A stretch of 64,000 nucleotides of DNA, taken from the NCBI GenBank assembly GCA_021157965.1, contig JAGGVO010000041.1:256119-320118 (forward strand), given 5' to 3'. Within the stretch, counting starts at the first letter, position 1, and every line of letters begins with the position of its first letter. The DNA is from Candidatus Neomarinimicrobiota bacterium. Its GTDB lineage: Bacteria > Fidelibacterota > Fidelibacteria > Fidelibacterales > Fidelibacteraceae. The notes beneath the pieces are model-generated. The model saw nothing but the letters and a program-made list of their open reading frames with translations, was not told the origin of the DNA and searched no databases. This document shows, piece by piece, positions 1 through 9,288 of the stretch. A program made the position numbers and the translations under genes.

Positions 1-2046
1 CGGCAAATCCGGGAGTATTTCAAGCACAGGCCTGATAAGTATCCTTTATTACGCAAGCGGGTCCTGGATCCTACGGTTGATTTACAGACCCTTGAACGGG
101 GTATATTGTCCGTTATTGATGAAGGCGGAACAATTGCCGACCATGCTTCACCGGCACTCCATGCTATTCGGAAAAAAATCCGCCGGCTGAACCAGCGAAT
201 TTTCCAGGAAGTGCAGAAGATTTCGGCAAAATTGGCTGAAGATCAGGTAGCTGTCAGTGATCAGGTTTTATTTCGGAACGGTCGTCATGTAATTCCTGTC
301 AGAGCCAGCCGGAAAAATCAGATCCAGGGAGTTATTCATGATCAAAGTCAGACAGGGCAGACCTTTTATATTGAACCTTTGACCATTGTGGTTATGAACA
401 ATGAATTAAGGGAAGCCCAATTGGCCGAAAGGGAAGAGATACACAGGATTTTACAGGCACTGACTGACAAGGTTCGGGAGAATCTTGAGGATTTTCAGGC
501 ACTCACAACCATGTTGGAAGATTTGGATTTCATCCATGCTGCCGGAAGAATTGCCGTCCGCTATGTGTGTGATAAGCCCTCGGAAGAGACTGATGTATTT
601 CGTATTGTCAATGGACGGAATCTGGAACTGGCGGTCCAGCGGGATGTGGTTCCTCTTACGTTCTCCCTGGAAAAAGGGAAAAGGGGCATCGTAATTACCG
701 GTCCCAACGCCGGGGGAAAAACTGTTGCCCTGAAAACTGTCGGACTCCTTGTGCTCATGAATCAGGCCGGTTTGCTGATCCCTGCCGAGGCATCCAGTTC
801 TCTGCCTGTCTTTGACCGGATCTTTGTGGATATCGGTGACGAACAGTCCATAGAAGGGGATCTTTCCACCTTCAGTTCCCATATTCTCCGCATACGAACC
901 ATTCTTGAACACGCAACACATGAAAGCCTTGTCCTGATTGATGAACTGGGCACGGGAACGGATCCCGATGAAGGGGCGGCCCTGGCAGAGGGGATTCTGA
1001 GGGAACTCATGCTCCGGGGCACCACGACCTTTGCCACAACTCACCACGGTGCCCTTAAAACACTGGCCTTTGAGATTGATGAACTGGAAAATGGTAGTAT
1101 GATGTTTGATGACAAGACGTTGTCTCCCACCTATGAATTCCGACTGGGGATTCCCGGAAGCAGTTATGCTATTGAAATTGCCCGGCGCTATCATCTGGAT
1201 CCTCGGGTCATTGAGACTGCCGTTATGCGGGTGGGGAAAAGCCGGGAAAAGCTGGAACGTCTTATTCAGGATCTTCAACGAAAAATCTTCCGCTATGATA
1301 CACTGCTGAAGGATATCCGAAAGCGGGAAGAACATCTGAAAAAGGATACGGAACACATTCAGGAAAAACTGAAAACCATCGATACCAAATATAAAAAAGC
1401 CGAGCGGGAAGCCTTGAAACGGGCAGAGTTGATTATTGCCGATTTACAGAAAGAACTGGAGGGGGCTATCCGGGAAATCCGCGAATCAGGAGCGGAAACA
1501 GCATCCATTCACAAGGCAAGACAAACATTTACCCAGATTAAATCCCGGGTTCAGATCCGGCAGGAAAAGACTGCAGATCCCGGCAAAACAGTCCTGAAAA
1601 TGAAAGATTTGAATGTGGGGGATGAGGTGTGGATTCGCTCTCTGGGACAAAATGGCCGGGTTGTGGAAATCAATAACCAGAAACACCGTGTCTGGGTGGA
1701 TGTGGATGGTTCACGGATGCGCCTGGACCTTTCATGGCTTGATAAAGCCCGAAAAAAACCCCAGCGGGTGGAAACCCATGTGGAAAGAAGCTCCGACACT
1801 ATATCACACCGCATTGATTTGCGGGGATTCCGGACAGAAGAAGCACTGAGCAGTCTGGACCGGTTTATCGACAGGGCGGTGGTCGGCCGGCTTTCCCGTG
1901 TGGAAATTCTTCATGGAACAGGTTACGGTATCCTGAAAAAATTTATTGAGGAATTTCTGACCAAGGACCGGCGGGTTCTCTCTTTTGAAGAAGCTCCCTG
2001 GGACCAGGGGGGTGCCGGCGTGACTTTTGTAAAATTGAATGTTTGA
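1..2046 (+). CDS. mutS2: Endonuclease MutS2, 5' end missing
   Basis: MutS2 is a MutS-family ATPase that acts on branched or recombination DNA and on stalled, collided ribosomes. The reading frame is open from base 1, so the gene starts upstream; the TTG at 106 is internal. About 681 residues are visible, and roughly the first hundred of a usual MutS2 are missing. Visible in order: clamp/lever helices, Walker A GPNAGGKT (about 667-730), Walker B with LIDELGTGTDPDEGAAL, a long Lys/Glu-rich coiled coil (about 1230-1500), a KOW-like segment (VGDEVWIRSLGQNGRVV), and a C-terminal Smr domain with IDLRG and HGTGYG. The Smr domain separates it from MutS1. dnaG follows 12 bases downstream, probably in the same transcript. 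Confidence 0.95.
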   Translation, partial: RQIREYFKHRPDKYPLLRKRVLDPTVDLQTLERGILSVIDEGGTIADHASPALHAIRKKIRRLNQRIFQEVQKISAKLAEDQVAVSDQVLFRNGRHVIPVRASRKNQIQGVIHDQSQTGQTFYIEPLTIVVMNNELREAQLAEREEIHRILQALTDKVRENLEDFQALTTMLEDLDFIHAAGRIAVRYVCDKPSEETDVFRIVNGRNLELAVQRDVVPLTFSLEKGKRGIVITGPNAGGKTVALKTVGLLVLMNQAGLLIPAEASSSLPVFDRIFVDIGDEQSIEGDLSTFSSHILRIRTILEHATHESLVLIDELGTGTDPDEGAALAEGILRELMLRGTTTFATTHHGALKTLAFEIDELENGSMMFDDKTLSPTYEFRLGIPGSSYAIEIARRYHLDPRVIETAVMRVGKSREKLERLIQDLQRKIFRYDTLLKDIRKREEHLKKDTEHIQEKLKTIDTKYKKAEREALKRAELIIADLQKELEGAIREIRESGAETASIHKARQTFTQIKSRVQIRQEKTADPGKTVLKMKDLNVGDEVWIRSLGQNGRVVEINNQKHRVWVDVDGSRMRLDLSWLDKARKKPQRVETHVERSSDTISHRIDLRGFRTEEALSSLDRFIDRAVVGRLSRVEILHGTGYGILKKFIEEFLTKDRRVLSFEEAPWDQGGAGVTFVKLNV

Positions 2047-2058
2047 CGGCAGGATATC

Positions 2059-3876
2059 ATGGGACGTATACCGGAACATGTGATTGAACAGATTAAAGAA
2101 TCCAACGATATAGTGGATGTCGTATCCTCCTATATCTCCCTTACCCGGAAAGGACAGAATTACTGGGCCCGGTGTCCTTTTCACCAGGAAAAAACGGCGT
2201 CCTTCAGTGTGAGCCCATCCAAACAAATTTATCACTGCTTTGGCTGCGGAGCCGGAGGGAATGTGATTAATTTTGTCATGACTTATGAAAAGATCACATT
2301 TCCTGAAGCCCTCCATTCTCTGGCAGACCGGGCCGGCATCAGCCTTGAGGAATATACCTATCAACCCTCGGAAGAAGAAAAAAGTATCAGTTCACAACTT
2401 TATGAACTCCACCGCCTGGCCATCGATTTATACAGGAAAGCATTGAAATCTCCGGAGGGAAAAACCGCCCGGGAGTATTTGATCAAACGGGGACTGGATG
2501 ATGAGACTCTGAACACTTTTGAAATTGGGTATGCCCCCGAAGCCTGGGATACATTGCTGAAAGCGGCATTAATGAAAAAATTTGATGAAAAGCTGCTTAT
2601 TTCGTCGGGACTCGTTACCGAATCAGAGCGTAAGAAGAAATATGACCGCTTTCGAAACCGGATTATGTTTCCCGTTTTCGATATCCGGGGGAATCCCGTC
2701 GGATTCGGCGGACGGGTTCTGACCGGTGATGACCAGGGGGCAAAATATCTCAATTCCCCTGAAACGCCGGTCTATCATAAAAGCCGAATTTTGTACGGCC
2801 TTCATAAATCCCGGGATGCCATCCGGAAAACCGACAAAGTTTTGATTGTGGAAGGCTACATGGATTTGCTCCAGTTGTGGCAGAACGGTTTTACAAATAT
2901 CATTGCCGGATCAGGAACAGCTTTTACTCCTGATCACGCCAGGATTATCAAACGGTTCGCCTCCAAAGCGGTTTTATGCTACGACGGAGACGAGGCGGGA
3001 CAGAAAGCCGCCGTTAAAACAGGGCTTATTCTTGCACCTCAGGGAATATCCTGCCATGTTTTAAAATTGCCTGTCAGGGAGGACCCCGATAGCTTCATCC
3101 GTCAGGCGGGAGCCGAAGCCTTCCAGATGAAAATCAACGAAGCTCCGGATTTTATGTCCCACCTTGAATCCCTGATCAAACCGTTTAGCCTTTCGGCAGC
3201 CAGAAGGTCCGATGCTGTAAAACGAATTCTGGATCAGCTGGGATCCTTTACCGATCCGGTGACGGAAGAGATGTTTCTCAGTGACTTGGGACGGATTTTC
3301 GGGACGGATATGGCCGTGCTGAAACATCAGCTGAGTCGCACAGGTGCCAGGGACAAAGAGGATGCCATGTATGTTGGACCTGTAAAGAAAGAGAAACATT
3401 TTGCCAATAAATCTGAAGCGGCTCAATACCAGTTGATACAATTGCTGGTAAATACACCGGACCGTTCCATCCGGGCCGCTGCTCTCAGGGTGTTGAAGGA
3501 AGACCTTTTTACACATGATTTTCTCCGAAAGGTCTATAAACACATCCTGCCGGTTTTACGTAAACAGATGCAAATCAGCTCCTCTTCCCTGGCTGAAGCC
3601 GTGAAAGATGAAACGATTCAGCGCTTCATTTTCCGCCTGATTATGGAAGGAAACCCTTTCCGGGAACCTAAAAAAACTTTTCTGGATTGTCTTGCCCGGC
3701 TGGGTGAACAAAAAATCAGGGATCAGTTAACCCTGATCGGTGAAAAACTCCGGGAAGCGGATAAAAAAGGGGAATTCCCCGGTACCCTGCTGAAAGAAAA
3801 ACAAACCCTTCTGAAAAAACTGAAATCCCTTCAGGATACCCTGACGACGGATATCTTTCGGGAAGAAAACGAATAG
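2059..3876 (+). CDS. dnaG: DNA primase DnaG
   Basis: Synthesises RNA primers at the replication fork. The 605-residue protein has the CHC2 zinc-binding domain first (C39, H42, C60, C63), then the primase core and TOPRIM fold with VEGYMDLL and the acidic YDGDEAG motif at roughly residues 260-320, then a helical C-terminal region for helicase binding. Length is normal for the family. The ATG at 2059 is preceded by AGGA at a suitable distance. It sits directly behind mutS2 and converges on the cyclase gene with a 25-base gap. No rpoD follows, unlike the common dnaG-rpoD macromolecular-synthesis arrangement. Confidence 0.97.
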   Translation: MGRIPEHVIEQIKESNDIVDVVSSYISLTRKGQNYWARCPFHQEKTASFSVSPSKQIYHCFGCGAGGNVINFVMTYEKITFPEALHSLADRAGISLEEYTYQPSEEEKSISSQLYELHRLAIDLYRKALKSPEGKTAREYLIKRGLDDETLNTFEIGYAPEAWDTLLKAALMKKFDEKLLISSGLVTESERKKKYDRFRNRIMFPVFDIRGNPVGFGGRVLTGDDQGAKYLNSPETPVYHKSRILYGLHKSRDAIRKTDKVLIVEGYMDLLQLWQNGFTNIIAGSGTAFTPDHARIIKRFASKAVLCYDGDEAGQKAAVKTGLILAPQGISCHVLKLPVREDPDSFIRQAGAEAFQMKINEAPDFMSHLESLIKPFSLSAARRSDAVKRILDQLGSFTDPVTEEMFLSDLGRIFGTDMAVLKHQLSRTGARDKEDAMYVGPVKKEKHFANKSEAAQYQLIQLLVNTPDRSIRAAALRVLKEDLFTHDFLRKVYKHILPVLRKQMQISSSSLAEAVKDETIQRFIFRLIMEGNPFREPKKTFLDCLARLGEQKIRDQLTLIGEKLREADKKGEFPGTLLKEKQTLLKKLKSLQDTLTTDIFREENE

Positions 3877-3901
3877 AAATTCAATTTGCGATAAAGCGAC
3901 T

Positions 3902-6079
3902 TTATTTTGTCGTCATGATAAACTCACCCTGCCAGTCATCGGGCGGTGGGGAAAGTTTAAACTCCCGGCATCGTTGGATAAAGCGTTCTGAAGGCGGATC
4001 GCCGGGGACAAACTCCAGGGCTTTCCGGAAGGCGTTGATGGCTTTATCCCATTTCTGATCCCAGTAGTGATTTAATCCCTTTTCGTACCATTCTATGAGC
4101 TTCAGTTCCGCTTCCGTAGCTTCACCCTTTTTTGCCATCAGGTTGTATACCGTAATAGGTTTAGCTTTTCCTTTCACAATCAGGCGGTCAAGCACCCGGG
4201 CTTCTATGAAAGGTTTCGCCAGATTGTATGTGCTTTCTCCAATCATCAGATAAGTGCCGTATTGTTTGTTCGCTCCTTCAAATCGGGAAGCGGCGTTTAC
4301 GGCATCTCCCATCACGGTGTATTGGAAACGCTGTTCGGACCCCATGTTACCGGCACTGACCATTCCGGAATTGATTCCCATGCGGACATAGATTTCCACA
4401 CCATATTCCTTTTTCAGTTCGGGCCTCAGTTCGGCAATCTTTTTCTGTTGATCCAGGGCAGCCCAGCAGGCCTTCCGGGCATGTTCGTCATCTTCCACGG
4501 GCACACCGAAGTCACACATGATGGCGTCACCTTCGTACTTGTCCACGTAACCGTCGTAACTCATAAGGATTTGGGTCATAGGGGAAAGATATTTGTTCAA
4601 TAACTTGGCCAGGTCTTCCGGGTTCAGACTTTCGGAAATGGTGGTAAAATTTTGCACATCAGAGAAAAACATGGTGGCTTCCCGTTTTTCTCCTGTCAGG
4701 GTAAAAGCATCAGGATGATCTTCCAGATATTTCAGAATCTTAGGAGAAATATAGGTTGAAAACATCCCCCGGATTTTTTTCTTTTCACGTTGTTCAAGGA
4801 TGAATTCATACAAAATGTCAAAAGCATAGGACAGAAAAACAGCAAGAAGTGGAACGAAAAGTTCAATAATGATCCGATTTTCACTGAAAAGGTAAAAGGA
4901 CAGATAAGCATATCCCAGGATTAAGAGGGAAATGATGATAATCCCCCATACGGGCCCCAGGGTGATGGTGATGATAAGGGCCAAAACACTTAAAACCAAT
5001 ACAATGACATTATTTACCCATTTATCGGGTTTAATCAGGTAATTTCCGTCCAGGACCGTCTGCATGGCATGAGCATGGGTTTCCACACCGGCCATGAGAT
5101 TGGTCATCCCCTTATAATTGTAAAAAGGGGTGAATTTGGTATCAAAATGTTCTTCAAGGGCATCCCCGATGAGAACAATTTTACCTTTAAAGGGAGAATC
5201 TTCACCTGTGGGATTCAGAATGGAAAGGAGTTCTTTGGGATAAGCCGATTTGTCGCCTTTCCATAGTTCCATGTAATCCGTGTCATAGTCCCCTCTGAGA
5301 TCCGTTTCCGCATCATCCAGAACAGAAGAAAGGGAGTAGGAGCTGAATGTTTTGGGCGGTCCGTAGTAATTGATCATAAAGCTGTTTCCGTTGTTGTGTC
5401 GAATGCGCAAGGGACCGTATTCAATAAAATTCATGTCTTTTGAAAAAGCCATTTTCACGGAGTCGTGAATGCCCAGATACTCCTTTATTGCTTTCATGCC
5501 CAGAAAAAGGTAGTACTTATCCTTGAGGGGATAAAAAATGGAATAATTCCGTGTATACTGATCTATATCCTTCAATTCACCGATGAGCCCGGTTGTCAGG
5601 CAGGCATCGTAAAAAAGATCCACCGGTTCAGTGATGTGCTGGATGACATGTCCCCGGACAATTTCCTGATTCAGCTTACTGGGGAGGATTACATTGCCGG
5701 CATATTTAATGGCTTCAGCAAAAAGGGTGTCGCTGTGAAAATCATTAATGTCGTGGGTGTCAAACTGAAAATCAAAGACGATGAGCTTTGCACCGGCATC
5801 CTTGAGGTTCCGGACGACCTTGCCCCACATTTTTCGGGGATAGGGAAAACGGTAAGGGATGGATTCCCAGGACTCCTGATCCAGAGCAACCACCACGATG
5901 GGACTCCGCTTCCGGATGTCTTCCACAGGTCCCCGCCGTTTGAACCGGTAATCAATGGATTTCAGTTCGATGGTCTCAATCATACCGGCTTCACGGATTA
6001 AAATGCTCAACATCATGACCACCGTGCCGATGATCACACCGGCCAGAATGTTTTGCCAGGTGTTTTGCTTGATCTTCAT
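3902..6079 (-). CDS. CHASE2-domain adenylate/guanylate cyclase
   Basis: Membrane receptor cyclase making a cyclic nucleotide, probably cAMP. Order of parts in 725 residues: an N-terminal membrane segment, a large extracytoplasmic CHASE2 sensor (about 35-335), a cluster of membrane segments (about 350-435), then a class III cyclase domain (about 465-650) and a short helical, TPR-like tail. Catalytic features are intact: metal aspartates in FSDVQNF and in YEGDAIM, the purine lysine just before it (DKYEGD), and VNAASR for the transition state. The ATG at 6079 overlaps the previous gene's TGA by one base; a TTG one codon upstream is the alternative start. It is the last gene of a four-gene operon whose other products are exported, so the signal sensed is probably in the envelope. 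Adenylate rather than guanylate specificity is an inference. Confidence 0.93.
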   Translation of the reverse strand: MKIKQNTWQNILAGVIIGTVVMMLSILIREAGMIETIELKSIDYRFKRRGPVEDIRKRSPIVVVALDQESWESIPYRFPYPRKMWGKVVRNLKDAGAKLIVFDFQFDTHDINDFHSDTLFAEAIKYAGNVILPSKLNQEIVRGHVIQHITEPVDLFYDACLTTGLIGELKDIDQYTRNYSIFYPLKDKYYLFLGMKAIKEYLGIHDSVKMAFSKDMNFIEYGPLRIRHNNGNSFMINYYGPPKTFSSYSLSSVLDDAETDLRGDYDTDYMELWKGDKSAYPKELLSILNPTGEDSPFKGKIVLIGDALEEHFDTKFTPFYNYKGMTNLMAGVETHAHAMQTVLDGNYLIKPDKWVNNVIVLVLSVLALIITITLGPVWGIIIISLLILGYAYLSFYLFSENRIIIELFVPLLAVFLSYAFDILYEFILEQREKKKIRGMFSTYISPKILKYLEDHPDAFTLTGEKREATMFFSDVQNFTTISESLNPEDLAKLLNKYLSPMTQILMSYDGYVDKYEGDAIMCDFGVPVEDDEHARKACWAALDQQKKIAELRPELKKEYGVEIYVRMGINSGMVSAGNMGSEQRFQYTVMGDAVNAASRFEGANKQYGTYLMIGESTYNLAKPFIEARVLDRLIVKGKAKPITVYNLMAKKGEATEAELKLIEWYEKGLNHYWDQKWDKAINAFRKALEFVPGDPPSERFIQRCREFKLSPPPDDWQGEFIMTTK

Positions 6080-8589
6080 CAAAATTGGTACGTGTATTTC
6101 GTGTAAAACCGGGTAGTCATTCCAGTAGTCCCGGATTGATTCAGTTTATTAACGTGCAGGTTCAGAAACAAATCATTTCCGAAGATTTTTATTCGCAGTT
6201 CCGGTGAAAGCTGGTACTGGTCAAAGGCAACATCACCTGAAGCGTGAGTCCATTTGATTTCAAAGGTTCCGTACAGTTTGTTTTTCCACAGGGATTTTTC
6301 CATTTTTCCGGCGAATGTCTGATAGGTAAAATCGGAGGTACGGCTGATGTTATTATCCATCAGACTCCAGGACAGGGTTTGGGTCAGGGTGGATGACCAC
6401 TGTGTAAGGGCGGAAACGGACCAGAGGTTCAGGGAATAATCGGGACTGATATAATCCGGTGGCCTGTTGGGAATTTTATCCTTCCGGAGTGCGCGGATAT
6501 AATTGATGGTCAGATCAGAGTGGATGCCGCCGGTTTTCAGCGGTTGAGTCAGAGTAAACATCTGATACAGATTTTCATTTCGTATGCGCTGGTCGGTTGC
6601 AGCCGATGCGAAGAATTCACTGAGTGTATCAACGGCTGTATTCAGGTCGTTTTCCCTCAGATAGTATCTGAAAGACATGGACACGGTGGGAAGTTCCTGT
6701 CCCGGCATGACAGACATAGCTGATGATACTGAATTTGTGTTGGTGACATACTCTTTTTGTTGTCCCAAAAGGTTATCATACTGGCTGCTGTACCGCAGGG
6801 TCACAATCAGCCTGTTTCTGAAAAGCCGGATCCGGTCGCCGATTTCGGACAGGTGAATATCCGTCTGCAACCCCGGGTAGGCAAGGGACGAAAATTCAGG
6901 GGCGATATGCTTAAGTGTCCAAGTGATCAGGTTATTGTAATAATTGAGCCGCAGGGTTGTCCAGTAAGCCAGGGACGGGTAGTCCATGATTTTGTAGGGC
7001 TGAAGCCTGAAGTCCGCCAGGTCTTCACTGACTTCAGCCGGTATGGGAAGGGTTGTATTTTCATTGATGATAAAGAAACGGGACATTTTTTCAGGGCTTA
7101 TAAAATCCGGGAGTTTGTCCGAAAGGCTGATAATTTTATCACCAATGGTTATGGAATCATGCACACCTCCCCGGATGTTCCGGTTCGTCATGCTCAGGGC
7201 CAGATTGTGAGACCATACCAGACGCTGATTGTCCAGTTTCAGAGTGATGCTGTTGTCAAAAACCAGATTGTCCACCGGTGAATTTCCCTGGAAGACATAA
7301 GAATCGGTATCGGCATTATAATCTTTAATGTTCAGAGCCGGATCAAGACTGGCAGTATCGTCCCGGGCATGCATAAGGGTCATTTTCCAGTTCAGGAAGG
7401 ATCCGATACGGATTTCAGGCTGAATGACCTGAATATTCCGGGAATAGGTGAAGGAGGAGATGGTCCAGGTACGTGAACTACTGTCCAGTTCCGCCCGGTT
7501 CAGGACTTCGCGGAGCAATTCACCCCGGAGGTATGTAAGGTTCAGGAAATTCAGTTTAAGCCGGATCATGGCTCCGTTGACCCGGTTCCCGTAAAGAGTA
7601 AGCCGGGAGAGCTCCGGATAGAAGGTTCCTAATTCAAGATCTGTATAGGAAGTCCGCGCATAAGCATTAAAAGAATTTCTGGCTTGATACCGACGGGAAT
7701 CGTTTGAGACCCACAATCCTGAAATACCCAGTGTAATGCCCTGCACGGTTCCATTGATTCTGCCGGTGATACGGAAAAGATTGTTGGGTTCTCCATCCAC
7801 ATCTTCCCAGCGGAATTCGGTTCCGGCCTGACCACTCAGGGAACGGTCAATGCGCTGTATGGACTCTTCCGTACTGATCAGTGTAAATGTCCAGGTTTCA
7901 GGTCTGAAAAGTGTGCCATAATGATTCCGGGCATGAAGTGTTGCTGTGTACATCCCCGGCTTCAGAGTTTCAGGCGGCAGCGTGAGTGTGATAATATCCT
8001 GTGATTTTTCCAGATAGGATGAAAAATCAGTCCCGTTTAGCTCCAGTCGGATGCTTGATAAATCAATATCCGGCAGGTTGAAAAGGGAAACGGCTACAAC
8101 AAAATCGTTGCATTGAATCGTTCCGCCCGGTTCAGGTGCAAGAATAATATATTCCGCCGGGACGCCTTCTCCCTCCGGGCGTGTTGTGCTTTTCCGGATG
8201 GATGCTTCATCGCTCTTAGTGTCCCGGATGGTCAGGGGATAATCAAAAGGGCTGTCATCCGGTGTACTGATAACTCCGCCGTGTGACAGTTCGGCCATAA
8301 TAAAATATTCCATGTCGCCACCGGAGAGATCAGTTCCGGGTACGATTCCTGTCCATTCGCTTCCGTTATATTTCATGGGGTATTGACGATATGCCCGGTT
8401 TCCGGCCGGTCGGATATAAAGAACCATACGTTCAACAAGAGAGATGTTCCCTGAAAACAGACAATGTAAAACCAGGGTTTCACCAGGTATGTATTCTCTC
8501 GCCGGGACATGGACAAGTGTGCCGGTTTGAGCTGAAAGTATATAAGGGATCCACAACAGGAATAAGGTCCGGAGGAGGCGTTTCTTCAT
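6079..8589 (-). CDS. Exported protein, probable outer-membrane beta-barrel
   Basis: No family recognised. The 836-residue product starts with a clear signal peptide (MKKRLLRTLFLLWIPYILSA). Residues about 20-240 resemble Ig-like, beta-rich domains. From about 250 to the end runs a series of alternating polar/aromatic strands, ending in YTYQF with a terminal phenylalanine, typical of outer-membrane barrels. It lies between a FecR-like periplasmic protein and a CHASE2 cyclase and touches both neighbours: its start overlaps the fecR-like stop by one base and its stop overlaps the cyclase start by one base. Co-translation suggests it belongs to the same envelope-signalling unit, perhaps as the outer-membrane component. 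This role is inferred from context only. Confidence 0.75.
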   Translation of the reverse strand: MKKRLLRTLFLLWIPYILSAQTGTLVHVPAREYIPGETLVLHCLFSGNISLVERMVLYIRPAGNRAYRQYPMKYNGSEWTGIVPGTDLSGGDMEYFIMAELSHGGVISTPDDSPFDYPLTIRDTKSDEASIRKSTTRPEGEGVPAEYIILAPEPGGTIQCNDFVVAVSLFNLPDIDLSSIRLELNGTDFSSYLEKSQDIITLTLPPETLKPGMYTATLHARNHYGTLFRPETWTFTLISTEESIQRIDRSLSGQAGTEFRWEDVDGEPNNLFRITGRINGTVQGITLGISGLWVSNDSRRYQARNSFNAYARTSYTDLELGTFYPELSRLTLYGNRVNGAMIRLKLNFLNLTYLRGELLREVLNRAELDSSSRTWTISSFTYSRNIQVIQPEIRIGSFLNWKMTLMHARDDTASLDPALNIKDYNADTDSYVFQGNSPVDNLVFDNSITLKLDNQRLVWSHNLALSMTNRNIRGGVHDSITIGDKIISLSDKLPDFISPEKMSRFFIINENTTLPIPAEVSEDLADFRLQPYKIMDYPSLAYWTTLRLNYYNNLITWTLKHIAPEFSSLAYPGLQTDIHLSEIGDRIRLFRNRLIVTLRYSSQYDNLLGQQKEYVTNTNSVSSAMSVMPGQELPTVSMSFRYYLRENDLNTAVDTLSEFFASAATDQRIRNENLYQMFTLTQPLKTGGIHSDLTINYIRALRKDKIPNRPPDYISPDYSLNLWSVSALTQWSSTLTQTLSWSLMDNNISRTSDFTYQTFAGKMEKSLWKNKLYGTFEIKWTHASGDVAFDQYQLSPELRIKIFGNDLFLNLHVNKLNQSGTTGMTTRFYTKYTYQF

Positions 8590-9278
8590 TACCGATATTC
8601 TATGATTATGTTTTTCGTGTCTCCGCGTGGGGTTTGAAACTGAATTTTCAGTTGCTGAAGTTCTTTTTCGTCCACAACAATATCCCGGGGGATATCATTC
8701 GGGTCGGTAACCTGAACATTCACACTGCCGTTTAGAAGGGATAATCCCGTTTGATTGGGGCCAACAGAAACCGTGTAACCTGTGATCTGATTCATCAATT
8801 CCACAAGACCGCTCAGGCCGATAACTTTATCCCCAAGGCGGGGATCGGATAAAATCCAGAAATCGGTTCCTTTCACCGAGGCCACGGATGTGGGAGTGGA
8901 TATTTTAAATTCTCCCCCTCGCTGGTCTGAGATTTCCGCTTTCAATTCTCCGAAATTCATGGAAAGATCTTTGTTGAGTTGATTCCGAACCTTTTCTCCA
9001 CGGATTTCCAGATCGCAGTTTGCAAGAAGTTTCACCTGGCTTTTATCGTCAAGAAAAATCAGAGCCACAAAGGATTCTTTACCTGTTTTGATCACATCCC
9101 CGTTTTCCAGGATAGTCCCTGCCTTTGCCGTGTTTTTGAATGCTCTTTCGTTTTCATGGCGGAATGTTACCACTCCTCTTGTTTTTGCAACCATGGCAAG
9201 TTTTTGATTATCGGCATAGACGGGGATGATAATCACAAGGATCAGGATAATGGCAAGAAAGGATTGTATGTGTTTCAT
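8589..9278 (-). CDS. FecR-domain periplasmic protein
   Basis: A 229-residue secreted protein with a hydrophobic signal peptide ending near VYADNQ, followed by a FecR-type domain. Recognisable features are LENGDVIKTGKES, a run of beta-strands over charged or polar substrates, and FKISTPTSVASVKGTDFW. FecR domains in TonB systems relay ligand signals across the periplasm, but here there is no anti-sigma or sigma factor gene; the partner in the operon is a CHASE2 cyclase. The ATG at 9278 is chosen because GAGGT lies just upstream and the signal peptide begins there; a longer reading frame to 9362 would place charged residues before the signal and run into the upstream gene. Ten bases separate it from the upstream stop. 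Confidence 0.85.
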   Translation of the reverse strand: MKHIQSFLAIILILVIIIPVYADNQKLAMVAKTRGVVTFRHENERAFKNTAKAGTILENGDVIKTGKESFVALIFLDDKSQVKLLANCDLEIRGEKVRNQLNKDLSMNFGELKAEISDQRGGEFKISTPTSVASVKGTDFWILSDPRLGDKVIGLSGLVELMNQITGYTVSVGPNQTGLSLLNGSVNVQVTDPNDIPRDIVVDEKELQQLKIQFQTPRGDTKNIIIEYR

Positions 9279-9288
9279 GGTGACCTCG

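Noticed and set aside
451-1356. Long minus-strand open frame inside mutS2
   Set aside because: A shadow of the strongly conserved mutS2 coding frame; no start signal or protein-family similarity.
3888-3908. Small hairpin ATAAAG-CGA-CTTTAT between dnaG and the cyclase gene as a terminator
   Set aside because: Only a 6-bp AT-rich stem with a weak T run; not convincing.
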